From a bacterium (GTDB lineage Bacteria; UBP14; UBA6098), in contig JAGLDC010000041.1 of the NCBI GenBank assembly GCA_023145965.1, positions 1 to 40,183 of the forward strand: DNA of 40,183 nucleotides, in the 5' to 3' direction. Below are positions 32,044 through 40,183 of this stretch, piece by piece; the first letter of the stretch is position 1; each line of letters begins with the position of its first letter. Under the pieces are notes generated by a model. It worked only from the letters and a program-made list of their open reading frames with translations, was not told the origin of the DNA and did no database searches. Both the position numbers and the translations under genes were made by a program.

Positions 32044-33042
32044 ATGTTAATCATGGGAATCGAAACATCTTGCGACGATAGCTCAGTCGGCATAATGTCA
32101 GACGGGGCTTTGCTTTCCAGTTATGTTTACACTCAAAAAGTCCATCAAAAATGGGGTGGTGTTATTCCCGAACTTGCGAGCCGTGATCATATTCGCACTA
32201 TACTCTCAGCTATAGATACAGCCCTCAAACAGGCATCTATCGGCCTTAAAGACCTTGATTGCATAGCCTCTTGCGCCGGCCCAGGATTACTAGGTTCCCT
32301 TCTTGTGGGTCTCTGCACAGGCAAATCTATAGCCCGCGTTTTAGGAATTCCCTTTGTAGGAGTCCATCACCTCGAAGGCCATTTCTTTGCAAGCCTAATG
32401 GGAAGCGATATCAAACCTCCATTACTAGCACTGATAATTAGCGGTGGCCACACTCATATGTATTTCGTGCCCGAACTAGGTGTGTATAAACTCCTCGGTA
32501 AAACGCGTGACGATGCCGCCGGCGAAGCTTTCGATAAAGGTGCCAAAGCCATGGGCTTACCTTATCCAGGAGGCCCTGCGATAGAAAAAGCAGCAATAGG
32601 TGGAAATCCAGATGCAATAAATCTGCCCCGTGCTATGCAGATTACCGGCGAATTAGATATGTCATTTAGCGGATTAAAAACAGCACTGATTAATAAATTA
32701 AGCAGTAATCCAAAAAATAAAATAAACCTAGCAGATTTTGCCGCAAGCTACCAAGAGGCAATCGTCGATTCGCTTATATGGAAAATAAATGAGGCCGCAT
32801 CAAGTTTCGATTTTGGCGGAAAGATAGTAGCTGTTGGTGGAGTGGCCGCAAATTCGCGGTTCCGTCAAAAGCTCATAGATATGTGCAACAGACGCGGTTG
32901 GCTCTACTCCATACCCGATAAGCAATTCTGCACCGATAACGGCGCTATGATTGCCGCAGCAGGTGAATTCCGCTATAAAAGAGGAAACGTGGCCGAATGG
33001 GATATCACAGCTGTAAGTCGTTGGGCGCTTGAAGACTTGTAA
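32044..33042 (+). CDS. tsaD: tRNA threonylcarbamoyladenosine synthase subunit TsaD
   Basis: A 332-aa Kae1/YgjD-family protein that transfers the threonylcarbamoyl group onto A37 of ANN-decoding tRNAs. Conserved elements are GIETSCDDSSVGI (5-17), the metal-binding HLEGH (109-113), SGGHTHM, DDAAGEAFDKGAKAMGLPYPGGP, FSGLKTAL and AVGGVAANSRFR. ATG 32044 is the likely leaderless start; ATG 32053 (MGIETS) is the alternative. It follows tRNA-Ser by 185 bases. No partner (tsaB, tsaC, tsaE) is in the window. Confidence 0.95.
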   Translation: MLIMGIETSCDDSSVGIMSDGALLSSYVYTQKVHQKWGGVIPELASRDHIRTILSAIDTALKQASIGLKDLDCIASCAGPGLLGSLLVGLCTGKSIARVLGIPFVGVHHLEGHFFASLMGSDIKPPLLALIISGGHTHMYFVPELGVYKLLGKTRDDAAGEAFDKGAKAMGLPYPGGPAIEKAAIGGNPDAINLPRAMQITGELDMSFSGLKTALINKLSSNPKNKINLADFAASYQEAIVDSLIWKINEAASSFDFGGKIVAVGGVAANSRFRQKLIDMCNRRGWLYSIPDKQFCTDNGAMIAAAGEFRYKRGNVAEWDITAVSRWALEDL

Positions 33043-33066
33043 TCCTCTAGCAAGAAAGAAGTTAAT

Positions 33067-33976
33067 ATGTTAGACAGAACAATCAAAGCCATCAAAGAAG
33101 CAGACCCTAAAAGCTTATATGATTGTATAGTATCATATTGTGTCGCAACAGGTTGCGAACTTCCTAAAAATGTCGAAACAAGAATTATGCTTACACTCAA
33201 ACTCGCAGAAGAAGGCGTGTCCGCCGATGCCGATATCTCAATATTAGAAATACAGGAAATATCGGACTTCGTTGAACGCGCTCAAAAACTTCGTGAAAAA
33301 CAACAACGTCTTATCGCATTGAAAAAATTTATCAAAATTTATCAATGAAACAATCGGTAGTATTGAAGTTGGCGATCTGGCTTTTAAAGGAAAGCAACTT
33401 CTTTCTTACTTCAATCCCGACCGCCTACTCGTCAGTTCGATATCTCCAGAAACCCTCGACAAACAATGCTCAGATTTTCTCGACGATTTTAGAATAGAAT
33501 ATGTCAACTACCACAATACCTGGCACAGCAAACGAAATGAGATTGGCGATAGATACGAGCAAATGAGTCAAAAAGTCGATATGTTAAAAAAACTAAACAC
33601 CATCCGAAAATTAGGCCCAGCTGTTGGCGGTGAATTAATCATTGAATTATCTAAATATCCTGTCAAAATTCCGCCGTGTAGCATTCTTAAAATAACCGAC
33701 TTGGGATTTGCAACCGAATGCCCATTCTGCAATCTTCAATATAAAAGCGGTATAGACTGGAATCACTTCGTCAAACTCGAAAAAAAACTAGATGAAACTT
33801 GCAGAAAAAAACTACGCCTTATATCCAATAAAGTCGCAGCTATAGCCGTCAAACAAAATATCAGCGATCCTATCCGTGCCTTTATCGATGCCGTCGCTAT
33901 TAGCGATCTCGATAAACTCTACAATGTCTTCGATGAGGACGTGCTCCTGGCCCTAAAAAAAATCCTAACTAAATAA
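33067..33976 (+). pseudogene. Gene of about 302 codons split by a frameshift in an A6 run
   Basis: Two open frames join into one protein. The first (33067 onward) reads MLDRTIKAIKEADPKSLYDC and stops at 33346-33348. The second frame is open without any start codon from 33323 to 33976, and carries straight on in sense. Dropping one A from the A6 run 33322-33327 joins them (RLIALKNLSKFINETIGSIE). A helical, charged protein results, with a CPFC motif (TECPFCNLQYKSG) near residue 220. This is loosely reminiscent of the C-terminal ends of large DUF6079-type ATPases, a weak resemblance only. It may be a real frameshift, an assembly error or programmed +1 shifting. SD AAGAAAG precedes the ATG. Confidence 0.65.
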
Positions 33977-34115
33977 TAAACTCCAGCTTGAAATTAATCA
34001 CCGATTAAAACTATCGATGTTCTACTTTCTAAGCAATCTAACGCAATCCAATTTAACTATCGCCCTAATCGGGAAAAAATTAAACGAAAATGGCTGGCGC
34101 GGGGAAAAGCGTTGT

Positions 34116-34146
34116 CATTAAATTTGCCCCAATCGCAAATTTAATG
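34116..34146. repeat. Perfect 12-bp inverted repeat in convergent gap
   Basis: CATTAAATTTGC (34116-34127) pairs exactly with GCAAATTTAATG (34135-34146) over a 7-base loop. It lies in the 314-base gap between the broken gene and the EF-G paralogue, in which I see no gene. No T-run follows on either strand. Confidence 0.5.
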
Positions 34147-34238
34147 GCAAAATGGTGGTGTGGTGAAAGTTTTTGCATCCAAAACTAATGTAACATAATT
34201 CCTCATCGGATCTTGCAAAAACCGTGACAGCCTTTTTC

Positions 34239-34269
34239 AAAAAAAGGACGGATCAAAGACCCGTCCTTT
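34239..34269 (-). terminator. Rho-independent terminator of the EF-G paralogue
   Basis: On the minus strand AAAGGACGG pairs with CCGTCCTTT and is followed by a run of seven T (plus-strand A-run 34239-34245). On the plus strand the arms are GGACGG (34246-34251) and CCGTCC (34261-34266). It starts about 20 bases after the stop. Confidence 0.85.
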
Positions 34270-34290
34270 AAAACAACATTTGATTTAATT

Positions 34291-36387
34291 TTATTCTTCT
34301 TCTTTAGCCTGCTTTGATTCCTCGATAACCTTCTGAGCAGTTTCATAAGGAACCTCAGCATAATGACTGAATTCGCGAGTGAAATAGCCTCTACCCTGAG
34401 TAAGACTCCTTAAAATAGTAGAGTATTTATATAATTCTGCCTGCGGAACTTGAGATTTAACCTTGGTGAAGCTTCCAATCGGCTCCATACCACTGATCTT
34501 TCCCCTTCTGGAAGAAATATCTCCCATTACATCACCAGTGAACTCCTCGGGAACAATTATCTCAACATCATCGATCGGCTCGAGAAGATAAGGATCTGCC
34601 TTGTCAAAAGCCGCCTTTACGCCGAGGTGCGCGGCTATCTTGAATGCCATTTCCGACGAGTCAACCGAGTGGTAACTGCCATCATAAAGGGCTACACGCA
34701 TATCGACTACCTTAAAACCGGCAACAACACCGTCTTTCATAATCTCTCCAACACCCTTATCAACAGCAGGAATAAACTTTCCGGGGACAACTCCACCGCT
34801 GATCTCATTCGTAAATTCATATCCCTCGCCGCGCGGAAGCGGTTCGAGACGTAACCAAACATCCCCAAACTGACCTCGACCACCGGTTTGTTTCTTATGG
34901 CGACCCTGAGCTTCTGAAGTTTTACGGATAGTCTCACGATACTTTATCTTAGGCTTGCCAAGCTCTACATCCACACCAAATTGCTCCTTAAGTTTACCAA
35001 CTATCATATTGAGCTGAAGCTCTCCCTGTCCATGCAGAAGTGTCTGTTTAAGCTCAGAATCAACCTCGTAACTAAACGTCGTGTCCTCTTCGGCAAGGCG
35101 CGCAAGACCGGTGGCAATCTTCTCCTCTTCGCCTTTCTGCTTGGCTTTAACTGCAACATCGATAACAGGCTTTGGAAAATCGATGGGAGGGAATATAATA
35201 GGTTTACTCTTCTCGCATAGCGTATCACCTATTCCAGTTCCCTTGAGTTTAACTGTAATGCCAATATCTCCGGCTTCTAGAGTTTTAACCTCCATACGCT
35301 CTTTACCCCGAGCAACATAGATAGTTCCAACCCGCTCACTAATGCCCCGAATAGGATTATAAAGTTCACTCCCATTCTCGACTGTCCCAGAATATACGCG
35401 AAAATAAGTGAGTTTTCCAACATGCTCTTCGGAGAAGACCTTATAAACAAGGGCACTTGTATGACCATTGGAATCAATCTCGATAGCCTCAGAATAATCC
35501 TCGTCACCGACAGCCTTTTTAGCCATGACTTTACCGGCAACCTTGGGATTTGGAACCAAATTAATTATAGCGTTAAATACAAGGTCTGTCCCAATATTCT
35601 GAGAAGCACTAATAGGAATAACCGGATAGAGCTTACCTGCGGCAACTGCCTTGTTAAGACCGTTAATAAGTTCTTCCTCAGAAAGTTCGCCGGTTTCAAA
35701 ATATTTCTCTAAGAGTTTATCGTCCGACTCGGCGACAGCCTCCATAAGCTGCATACGAAATTCGTCTATTTGGTCCTCGAGATTGGTCGGTATATCTATC
35801 TCTTTACCTAACCCTTTGCCACCCCGCTCATATGAATAAGCCTTATGAGCAAGAAGATCTATCACTCCGTTAAAAGAGTCAGAAGAACCTATAGGTATGG
35901 CAATAGGCGCTACCTCGTTTCCGAAAGCGTCTTGGAGTTCTTTAAGAGCCTTCGAATAATCAGCGTTTTCTCTATCCATACGATTAACAAGGAAAATAGC
36001 CGGTTTGCCATTGATATGATCCCATGCCTTCTGAGTACCAACCTCGACCGCGCTTTGTGCGGAAACTAAAATAACTCCTGCATCGGTTACACTAACCCCG
36101 CTGATAACCTCGCCGATAAAATCCGAATAACCCGGGGTATCGAGAATATTAATTTTAGTGCCTTCAGATTCGGCAATCAAAAGAGAAAGCTGAACCGAAC
36201 TTTTTCTGTCTATTTCGGCAGAATGGTAATCACTTGCAGTGTTCCCATCATCGACAGAGCCCATGCGTGTTAAAGCTCCACTTGAATAAAGCATAGCCTC
36301 TGCGAGAGTCGTTTTACCCACACCACCATGAGATAAAAGGACTATATTACGAATGTTTTCTGTCCCGTATTCTTTTACCGCTGCCAC
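34291..36387 (-). CDS. Elongation factor G-like GTPase (EF-G2-type paralogue)
   Basis: A 698-aa translational GTPase with five EF-G domains. G1 is SHGGVGKTT (19-27), G3 is DTPGYSDF (83-90) and G4 is NRMD (135-138; N-K-x-D in canonical EF-G). The switch region KSSVQLSLL differs from canonical EF-G (RGITI), as in the EF-G2/TM1651-like group. Domain IV keeps GGRGQFGDVWLRLEPLPRG and VVPGKFIPAVDKGV, and domain V has PMEPIGSF-like RRGKISGMEPIG. Function in these paralogues is poorly defined. GTG start is preceded by a very strong GGAAGGAG. It stands alone between a promoter and a terminator, so it is monocistronic. Confidence 0.9.
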   Translation of the reverse strand: MAAVKEYGTENIRNIVLLSHGGVGKTTLAEAMLYSSGALTRMGSVDDGNTASDYHSAEIDRKSSVQLSLLIAESEGTKINILDTPGYSDFIGEVISGVSVTDAGVILVSAQSAVEVGTQKAWDHINGKPAIFLVNRMDRENADYSKALKELQDAFGNEVAPIAIPIGSSDSFNGVIDLLAHKAYSYERGGKGLGKEIDIPTNLEDQIDEFRMQLMEAVAESDDKLLEKYFETGELSEEELINGLNKAVAAGKLYPVIPISASQNIGTDLVFNAIINLVPNPKVAGKVMAKKAVGDEDYSEAIEIDSNGHTSALVYKVFSEEHVGKLTYFRVYSGTVENGSELYNPIRGISERVGTIYVARGKERMEVKTLEAGDIGITVKLKGTGIGDTLCEKSKPIIFPPIDFPKPVIDVAVKAKQKGEEEKIATGLARLAEEDTTFSYEVDSELKQTLLHGQGELQLNMIVGKLKEQFGVDVELGKPKIKYRETIRKTSEAQGRHKKQTGGRGQFGDVWLRLEPLPRGEGYEFTNEISGGVVPGKFIPAVDKGVGEIMKDGVVAGFKVVDMRVALYDGSYHSVDSSEMAFKIAAHLGVKAAFDKADPYLLEPIDDVEIIVPEEFTGDVMGDISSRRGKISGMEPIGSFTKVKSQVPQAELYKYSTILRSLTQGRGYFTREFSHYAEVPYETAQKVIEESKQAKEEE

Positions 36388-36434
36388 GGGAACTCCTTCC
36401 TTTATAAGTTCGATTCTTTATAAAATGAACCGAG

Positions 36435-36463
36435 AAAATATTTAAAAAGAACGCACTTGTCAA
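36435..36463 (-). promoter_or_regulatory. Promoter of the EF-G paralogue
   Basis: Read on the minus strand: TTGACA (36463-36458), 17 bases, TATTTT (36440-36435). Transcription should begin near 36428, giving a leader of about 40 bases with a strong RBS. Confidence 0.7.
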
Positions 36464-36527
36464 TGTTAATCGATAATGAAGGGATTTTTTATTGGCCATT
36501 ATCTTATTTTTAATAATATACATTCAT

Positions 36528-36818
36528 TCATTTTTTACACAAAGGAATAACAAGTTCAGCTACGCTTTTGGCTATAGAATCCAAAGGATAATAACAAACC
36601 TTGACTCCGTCGCGTTCGCTTACTAAAATACCTCGGTCGGTCATAACTCTAAGATGCTGGGATACAGTCGATTGAGGAAGATTGAGTTTGGTCGCGAGTT
36701 CTTTAACGAAACAACCTTCGTGAATAAGACAGGCAAGTATTCTCAATCTATCGGGGTGGCCTAAAACCCTTAAAATGCCCGCTATACGATCTAACTTATC
36801 TCTGGATACATCTATCAT
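36528..36818 (-). CDS. ArsR-family winged-helix regulator
   Basis: A 96-aa DNA-binding repressor of the ArsR/SmtB type. The winged helix-turn-helix is clear: GHPDRLRILACLIHEGC (20-36), FVKELATKLNLPQSTVSQHLRVM (37-59) and the wing GILVSERDGVKVCYYPLD (63-80). Cysteines at about 29, 36 and 74 could sense metal or redox, but the classical ELCVCDL motif is absent, so the signal is unknown. It overlaps the carboxypeptidase stop by 4 bases (ATGA), so it is co-translated with it. Confidence 0.88.
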   Translation of the reverse strand: MIDVSRDKLDRIAGILRVLGHPDRLRILACLIHEGCFVKELATKLNLPQSTVSQHLRVMTDRGILVSERDGVKVCYYPLDSIAKSVAELVIPLCKK

Positions 36819-39172
36819 TTGACCAACAATAACTTGCGGGTTACAAAAATATTTCCATGAGTGAAGCGCGCAAGATAAACCCCTGTGGGAAGCTCATTCT
36901 TCATCCGGTCTCTACCATCCCAGATAATGTCGCATCCCTCAAATTCACGGACGATCCTTCCATCTAAGTCAAATATCTCGATCTTAGGCAAAAAAATCGA
37001 GTCCTTAGAATGGAAAAATATCCTGCATGCCGAATTGAAGGGATTGGGATAAATGTCAATATTTACATTATCAGGAATTCTGTAAGCGCCTGCAGCCAAA
37101 CCCGGATCGAGATAATAAATGAATTTAATGTCATCGACATACCAACCAGAAGCGCTAACATATGGATCACTTCCAATAACCAGTTTTATCAATATGGTTG
37201 AACCGGCGTAAGGTTCAATATCGAAAGTTTCTGTGCGCCACCCAACACTGCTTCCAGTGAAAACGCTATCGCCATCCAAATAAGGATTATGATCGTAGGC
37301 AACCCCATCATATCCTTCGACTGAACTTAAAATGCTCCACGACAAACCACCATCGTCGGAGATCATAACCGTTGCACCATCATAGATATCACCACCACTC
37401 GGAGCCTCAAAGCTATACCAGTGCTTTAAAGAAAATCTAGGTTTATACGAGCTGCTCGGTATAGCTACATCGGGCAAAAGGAGTTCAGAAAGCGTATTGT
37501 TTGTGTAATCATCTGCTATCTTAGTTGCCCAAAGAAAATCACCCGAAAAAGCAGCCTCAGGACCTGAAGTCGGCGCGCCCCACTGCCAGTCCCCTGTTGC
37601 AGCTAAACTCCCTGCGCCCGCCTCGAAATCCCATTCCGAAATAATCATGGGAGTTCCGCAAGCAAAAGAGGTCGAGTCATAAGTCGAGTATCCGCTCGTA
37701 TCGCAAATCTCAAACTTGATCTTCACATAATCACCGGGTAAAATACGCGTTTCATCTATTTCTATAACAAAGCCAACTGTATCGTAGCCTTGCGAAGCGA
37801 TAGCCCCAACAAAGACTGAATCGTCGATCATGTCGAGTCCGGAAGTTGCGGAAAAAGCCTTGATGTAGGCTGTGCTTGGATCGAATCCGAGGTTCTCGAT
37901 TTCCACGAGTATCCTCGACCTTTCACCCGGGTCAGCATAGCCGCTGGAATCACCATAGAGGGGATCTACCCAAGCCTGCACCATAAAAGGCGCACTTCCG
38001 GCAATTTGACAACAAACTTTACACGAAAGCATATTTTCCGAAACAAGTTGATCTTTGCGCGAAAGCGCAGGCCAAAAACCGTCTCCATCACCCCCAACCT
38101 CGGGTGTGCAACAGAATATCCACGAATGCCCGGTTGTGTCGCCATAAAGCCAATCGTCTGTATCGCCATTAGAAACATAGATAGTAGAAGCGCTGGGACC
38201 ATAAATATACCCATTACCACGGGCATATCGATAACCAACGCGCAGGAACCAATCATTATGAATAGGGAGATCATAGGTCCAGCCGAAAGGAAAAAGATAA
38301 TAATTACTATAGCTGTGAAAACTCATCGAGGAACGGAACTCGCGGGAATCCACAAAATCCATTATGGCTTGAGTTTCTAGCTCGCTGCCAGCAAAGGAAC
38401 CACGATAAGTTTCATCGCTAGGATCGCTGGAACTACCAAAATCGTCATAACCCCACATATATGTAAAATTCCTATTAAGATCGACACCCCATGTGCCATC
38501 GCCATTATCGCGCCTGTTCTTTCGCCACATCCCTCCACCAGTGGGATTAGTCTCCTGATTGTAAAAATAACCATCGGGATTAAGGAGAGGAATTATCCAT
38601 ATCTCACGCTTTTCGACCATATGAAGTGCAATTTTACTCGAGGTCATCGAATCTAAAAGCCACTGAGCAAAGCTTAAAACTACCTCGGGCGCAATAACCT
38701 CTCTGGCGTGAATCCCGCCTGCAATAAGAACCTCCGGTTCGTCCTCGTCTGTCTCGACATTATCGGATACCTTGACACAAACTATTTTATGCCCATCGCA
38801 ACCAACACCGATAGATTCAGGTTCTGAAACATAAGCTGGGTATCTGTCATGTAGCGAATCCAGCGCCGCTAATATCATCTCGTAAGTGCGCCAACCGCCC
38901 ATGTCGAGCCTTTCGTCCAGACGAGAAGCATAGAACTCGCTCATATCGGGAATAATTACTTCGAATGGAACAACACGAGCACGAAGCAAAGCAAGCCCGC
39001 TTTCAGGAATTGCATAGTCCGCCCACACGCCGGGACGAGAGGAGATAACCTCAGCCGGCACTTTATCCTCATAGCCCCAAGGAACCCTTATTTGGCAGTA
39101 AATGTCCGGCGTGTTAGCTAATGCGATAAAGCTTAGAAGTAAAAAGGCGAAAATCGTGATTTTCTTAAACAT
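36815..39172 (-). CDS. Secreted M14 zinc carboxypeptidase with C-terminal sorting domain
   Basis: A 785-aa exported metallopeptidase. After a signal peptide (ITIFAFLLLSFIALA) and a short N-terminal segment, the M14 domain spans about 90-400. Zinc ligands are H155 and E158 (GGIHARE) and H286 (SFHSYSNY), substrate-binding is in VDLNRNF (230-236), and the catalytic Glu is E358 (TPEVGGDGDG). Residues about 410-500 look Ig-like, about 520-680 contain a MAM or galactose-binding-like beta domain, and the final 90 are a YPNPFNSACRIFF-type sorting domain ending GVYLARFTHGN. A surface or extracellular carboxypeptidase of unknown specificity. RBS GGAGA precedes ATG. Confidence 0.93.
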   Translation of the reverse strand: MFKKITIFAFLLLSFIALANTPDIYCQIRVPWGYEDKVPAEVISSRPGVWADYAIPESGLALLRARVVPFEVIIPDMSEFYASRLDERLDMGGWRTYEMILAALDSLHDRYPAYVSEPESIGVGCDGHKIVCVKVSDNVETDEDEPEVLIAGGIHAREVIAPEVVLSFAQWLLDSMTSSKIALHMVEKREIWIIPLLNPDGYFYNQETNPTGGGMWRKNRRDNGDGTWGVDLNRNFTYMWGYDDFGSSSDPSDETYRGSFAGSELETQAIMDFVDSREFRSSMSFHSYSNYYLFPFGWTYDLPIHNDWFLRVGYRYARGNGYIYGPSASTIYVSNGDTDDWLYGDTTGHSWIFCCTPEVGGDGDGFWPALSRKDQLVSENMLSCKVCCQIAGSAPFMVQAWVDPLYGDSSGYADPGERSRILVEIENLGFDPSTAYIKAFSATSGLDMIDDSVFVGAIASQGYDTVGFVIEIDETRILPGDYVKIKFEICDTSGYSTYDSTSFACGTPMIISEWDFEAGAGSLAATGDWQWGAPTSGPEAAFSGDFLWATKIADDYTNNTLSELLLPDVAIPSSSYKPRFSLKHWYSFEAPSGGDIYDGATVMISDDGGLSWSILSSVEGYDGVAYDHNPYLDGDSVFTGSSVGWRTETFDIEPYAGSTILIKLVIGSDPYVSASGWYVDDIKFIYYLDPGLAAGAYRIPDNVNIDIYPNPFNSACRIFFHSKDSIFLPKIEIFDLDGRIVREFEGCDIIWDGRDRMKNELPTGVYLARFTHGNIFVTRKLLLVK

Positions 39173-39193
39173 AATGTCTCCTGATTATTTACT

Positions 39194-40183
39194 TTATAAG
39201 GCGAATTCGAGAACCTCATCCATATTATCGACAGGAATAAATTCCATTTGCTTTGCTATCTCTTTTGGAAGCTCTTCGAGGTCTTTCTCGTTCTGACGTG
39301 GAATTATTATTCTGACTATTCCAGCACGGTGTGCTCCGAGAACCTTCTCCTTTAAACCTCCAATGGGTAATACTTCGCCACGAAGCGTAATCTCACCCGT
39401 CATGGCGGTTTTTGGGCGTATAGATCGATTCATAAAAAGCGAAGCAAGGCAGGTTGCCATTGCTATACCAGCCGAAGGACCATCCTTTGGAATAGCTCCC
39501 GCAGGCACATGAAGATGTGTATCAAACTGCTTAAAGTCATTCTCTATCTTCAACGAATCGGCCTGTGAGCGAACCCAACTAAGCGCCGTTTGCGCCGATT
39601 CCTTCATAACATCGCCTAAATGACCGGTAAGAATAAGAGCACCATTGCCTGACATCGCCGTGGACTCTATAACAAGAACCTCACCACCAACGGGCGTCCA
39701 GGCTAGACCTAAAGCCATGCCGGGTAGCACCTTTTTTGGAAGGACCGTATCGGCGAACTTGTCCGGCCCAAGGTATTCTCGCAATCTATTCTCAGTAATG
39801 ACGGCACGCTTTCGCTCACCACCGACGATTTCCTTCACAACCTTACGGCAGATACCCGCGATGGTGCGCTCGAGGTTGCGCACTCCTGCCTCGCGTGTGT
39901 AGTTCTCGATAATATCTATTAGAGCCTGATCAGTAAAAACAATCTGATTGCGACTGAGGCCGTGGCCCTCTATTTGCCTAGGCATAAGAAATTGAGTAGC
40001 AATATGGAGCTTTTCATTATTTGTATAACCCGGAAGGCGTATCATCTCCATCCTGTCCAGAAGCACTCGCGGTATAGGATCGATATAGTTTGCTGTCGCG
40101 ATAAACATAACCTTTGATAGATCGAACGGGACCTCTAAATAGTTATCTACGAATGAAAAATTCTGCTCGGGATCGAGCACCTC
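39194..40183 (-). CDS. lon: ATP-dependent Lon protease, C-terminal part (cut by window edge)
   Basis: The last 329 codons of lon; the N-terminal domain and most of the AAA+ module lie beyond position 40183. Visible are the sensor region (FIATANYIDPIPRVLLDRME), the alpha-helical lid (REAGVRNLERTIAGICRK) and the Ser-Lys protease domain, with S236 (PKDGPSAG) and K277 (LPIGGLKEK) of the fragment. Lon degrades misfolded and regulatory proteins, including antitoxins in other bacteria. It ends 21 bases before the carboxypeptidase gene, so lon, carboxypeptidase and ArsR may form one transcript. Confidence 0.95.
   Translation of the reverse strand, partial: EVLDPEQNFSFVDNYLEVPFDLSKVMFIATANYIDPIPRVLLDRMEMIRLPGYTNNEKLHIATQFLMPRQIEGHGLSRNQIVFTDQALIDIIENYTREAGVRNLERTIAGICRKVVKEIVGGERKRAVITENRLREYLGPDKFADTVLPKKVLPGMALGLAWTPVGGEVLVIESTAMSGNGALILTGHLGDVMKESAQTALSWVRSQADSLKIENDFKQFDTHLHVPAGAIPKDGPSAGIAMATCLASLFMNRSIRPKTAMTGEITLRGEVLPIGGLKEKVLGAHRAGIVRIIIPRQNEKDLEELPKEIAKQMEFIPVDNMDEVLEFAL

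Noticed and set aside
1-40183. CRISPR array
   Set aside because: No series of regularly spaced identical repeats is present; the two repeats at 93-184 are hairpins and only two copies.

Overview
The window looks like chromosome from an uncultured, moderately AT-rich Gram-negative bacterium of the FCB/candidate-phylum type (Cloacimonadota, WOR-3 or Zixibacteria-like; the exact phylum is not decidable here). The main clues are two large secreted proteins ending in a 'YPNPFNS' type IX secretion-style sorting domain (27611-29281 and 36815-39172), a lipoprotein, several Sec signal peptides, and a conserved rpmH-rnpA-yidD-yidC-mnmE block. Many housekeeping genes appear to start at or just after the predicted transcription start, with no Shine-Dalgarno sequence, whereas the phage-like genes almost all have strong ones.

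Layout. 1-184: palindromic repeats. 391-4375: folate cyclodeaminase-like protein, PHP phosphoesterase, then a serine-biosynthesis pair (class V aminotransferase plus SerA-like dehydrogenase) that is clearly GC-richer than its surroundings. 4773-6251: a compact three-gene operon of an unknown 142-aa protein, a HicB-like antitoxin with an RHH domain and a C-terminal tail, and a SecB-like chaperone. I read this as a toxin-antitoxin-chaperone (TAC) module with an unrecognised toxin. 6543-16049, all on the minus strand: a 9.5-kb phage-derived cassette running terminase, portal, scaffold, SU10-type capsid protein, two connector/completion-like proteins, three proteins with Sec signal peptides (one a beta-helix), two small membrane proteins and a lytic transglycosylase. 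It has no visible tail tube, tape measure, integrase, repressor or replication gene.

16335-24612: HypF, a secreted protein and a YdjM-like membrane protein, then the ribosomal protein L34 / RNase P / membrane insertase / tRNA-modification cluster. 24729-31504: two large secreted proteins separated by a remarkable branched palindromic element (27342-27494, containing a perfect 48-bp palindrome), an AmmeMemoRadiSam-type radical SAM protein, and two small envelope proteins. 31773-33976: tRNA-Ser(TGA), tsaD, and a gene broken by an apparent one-base frameshift in an A6 run. 34291-40183, minus strand: an EF-G paralogue, then an apparent lon - M14 carboxypeptidase - ArsR operon, with lon cut by the window edge.

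Most promising for new biology: the HicB/SecB-associated module with an unknown first gene, and the tail-less capsid cassette carrying secreted proteins next to it. All family calls are from reading the protein sequences; no database search was possible.
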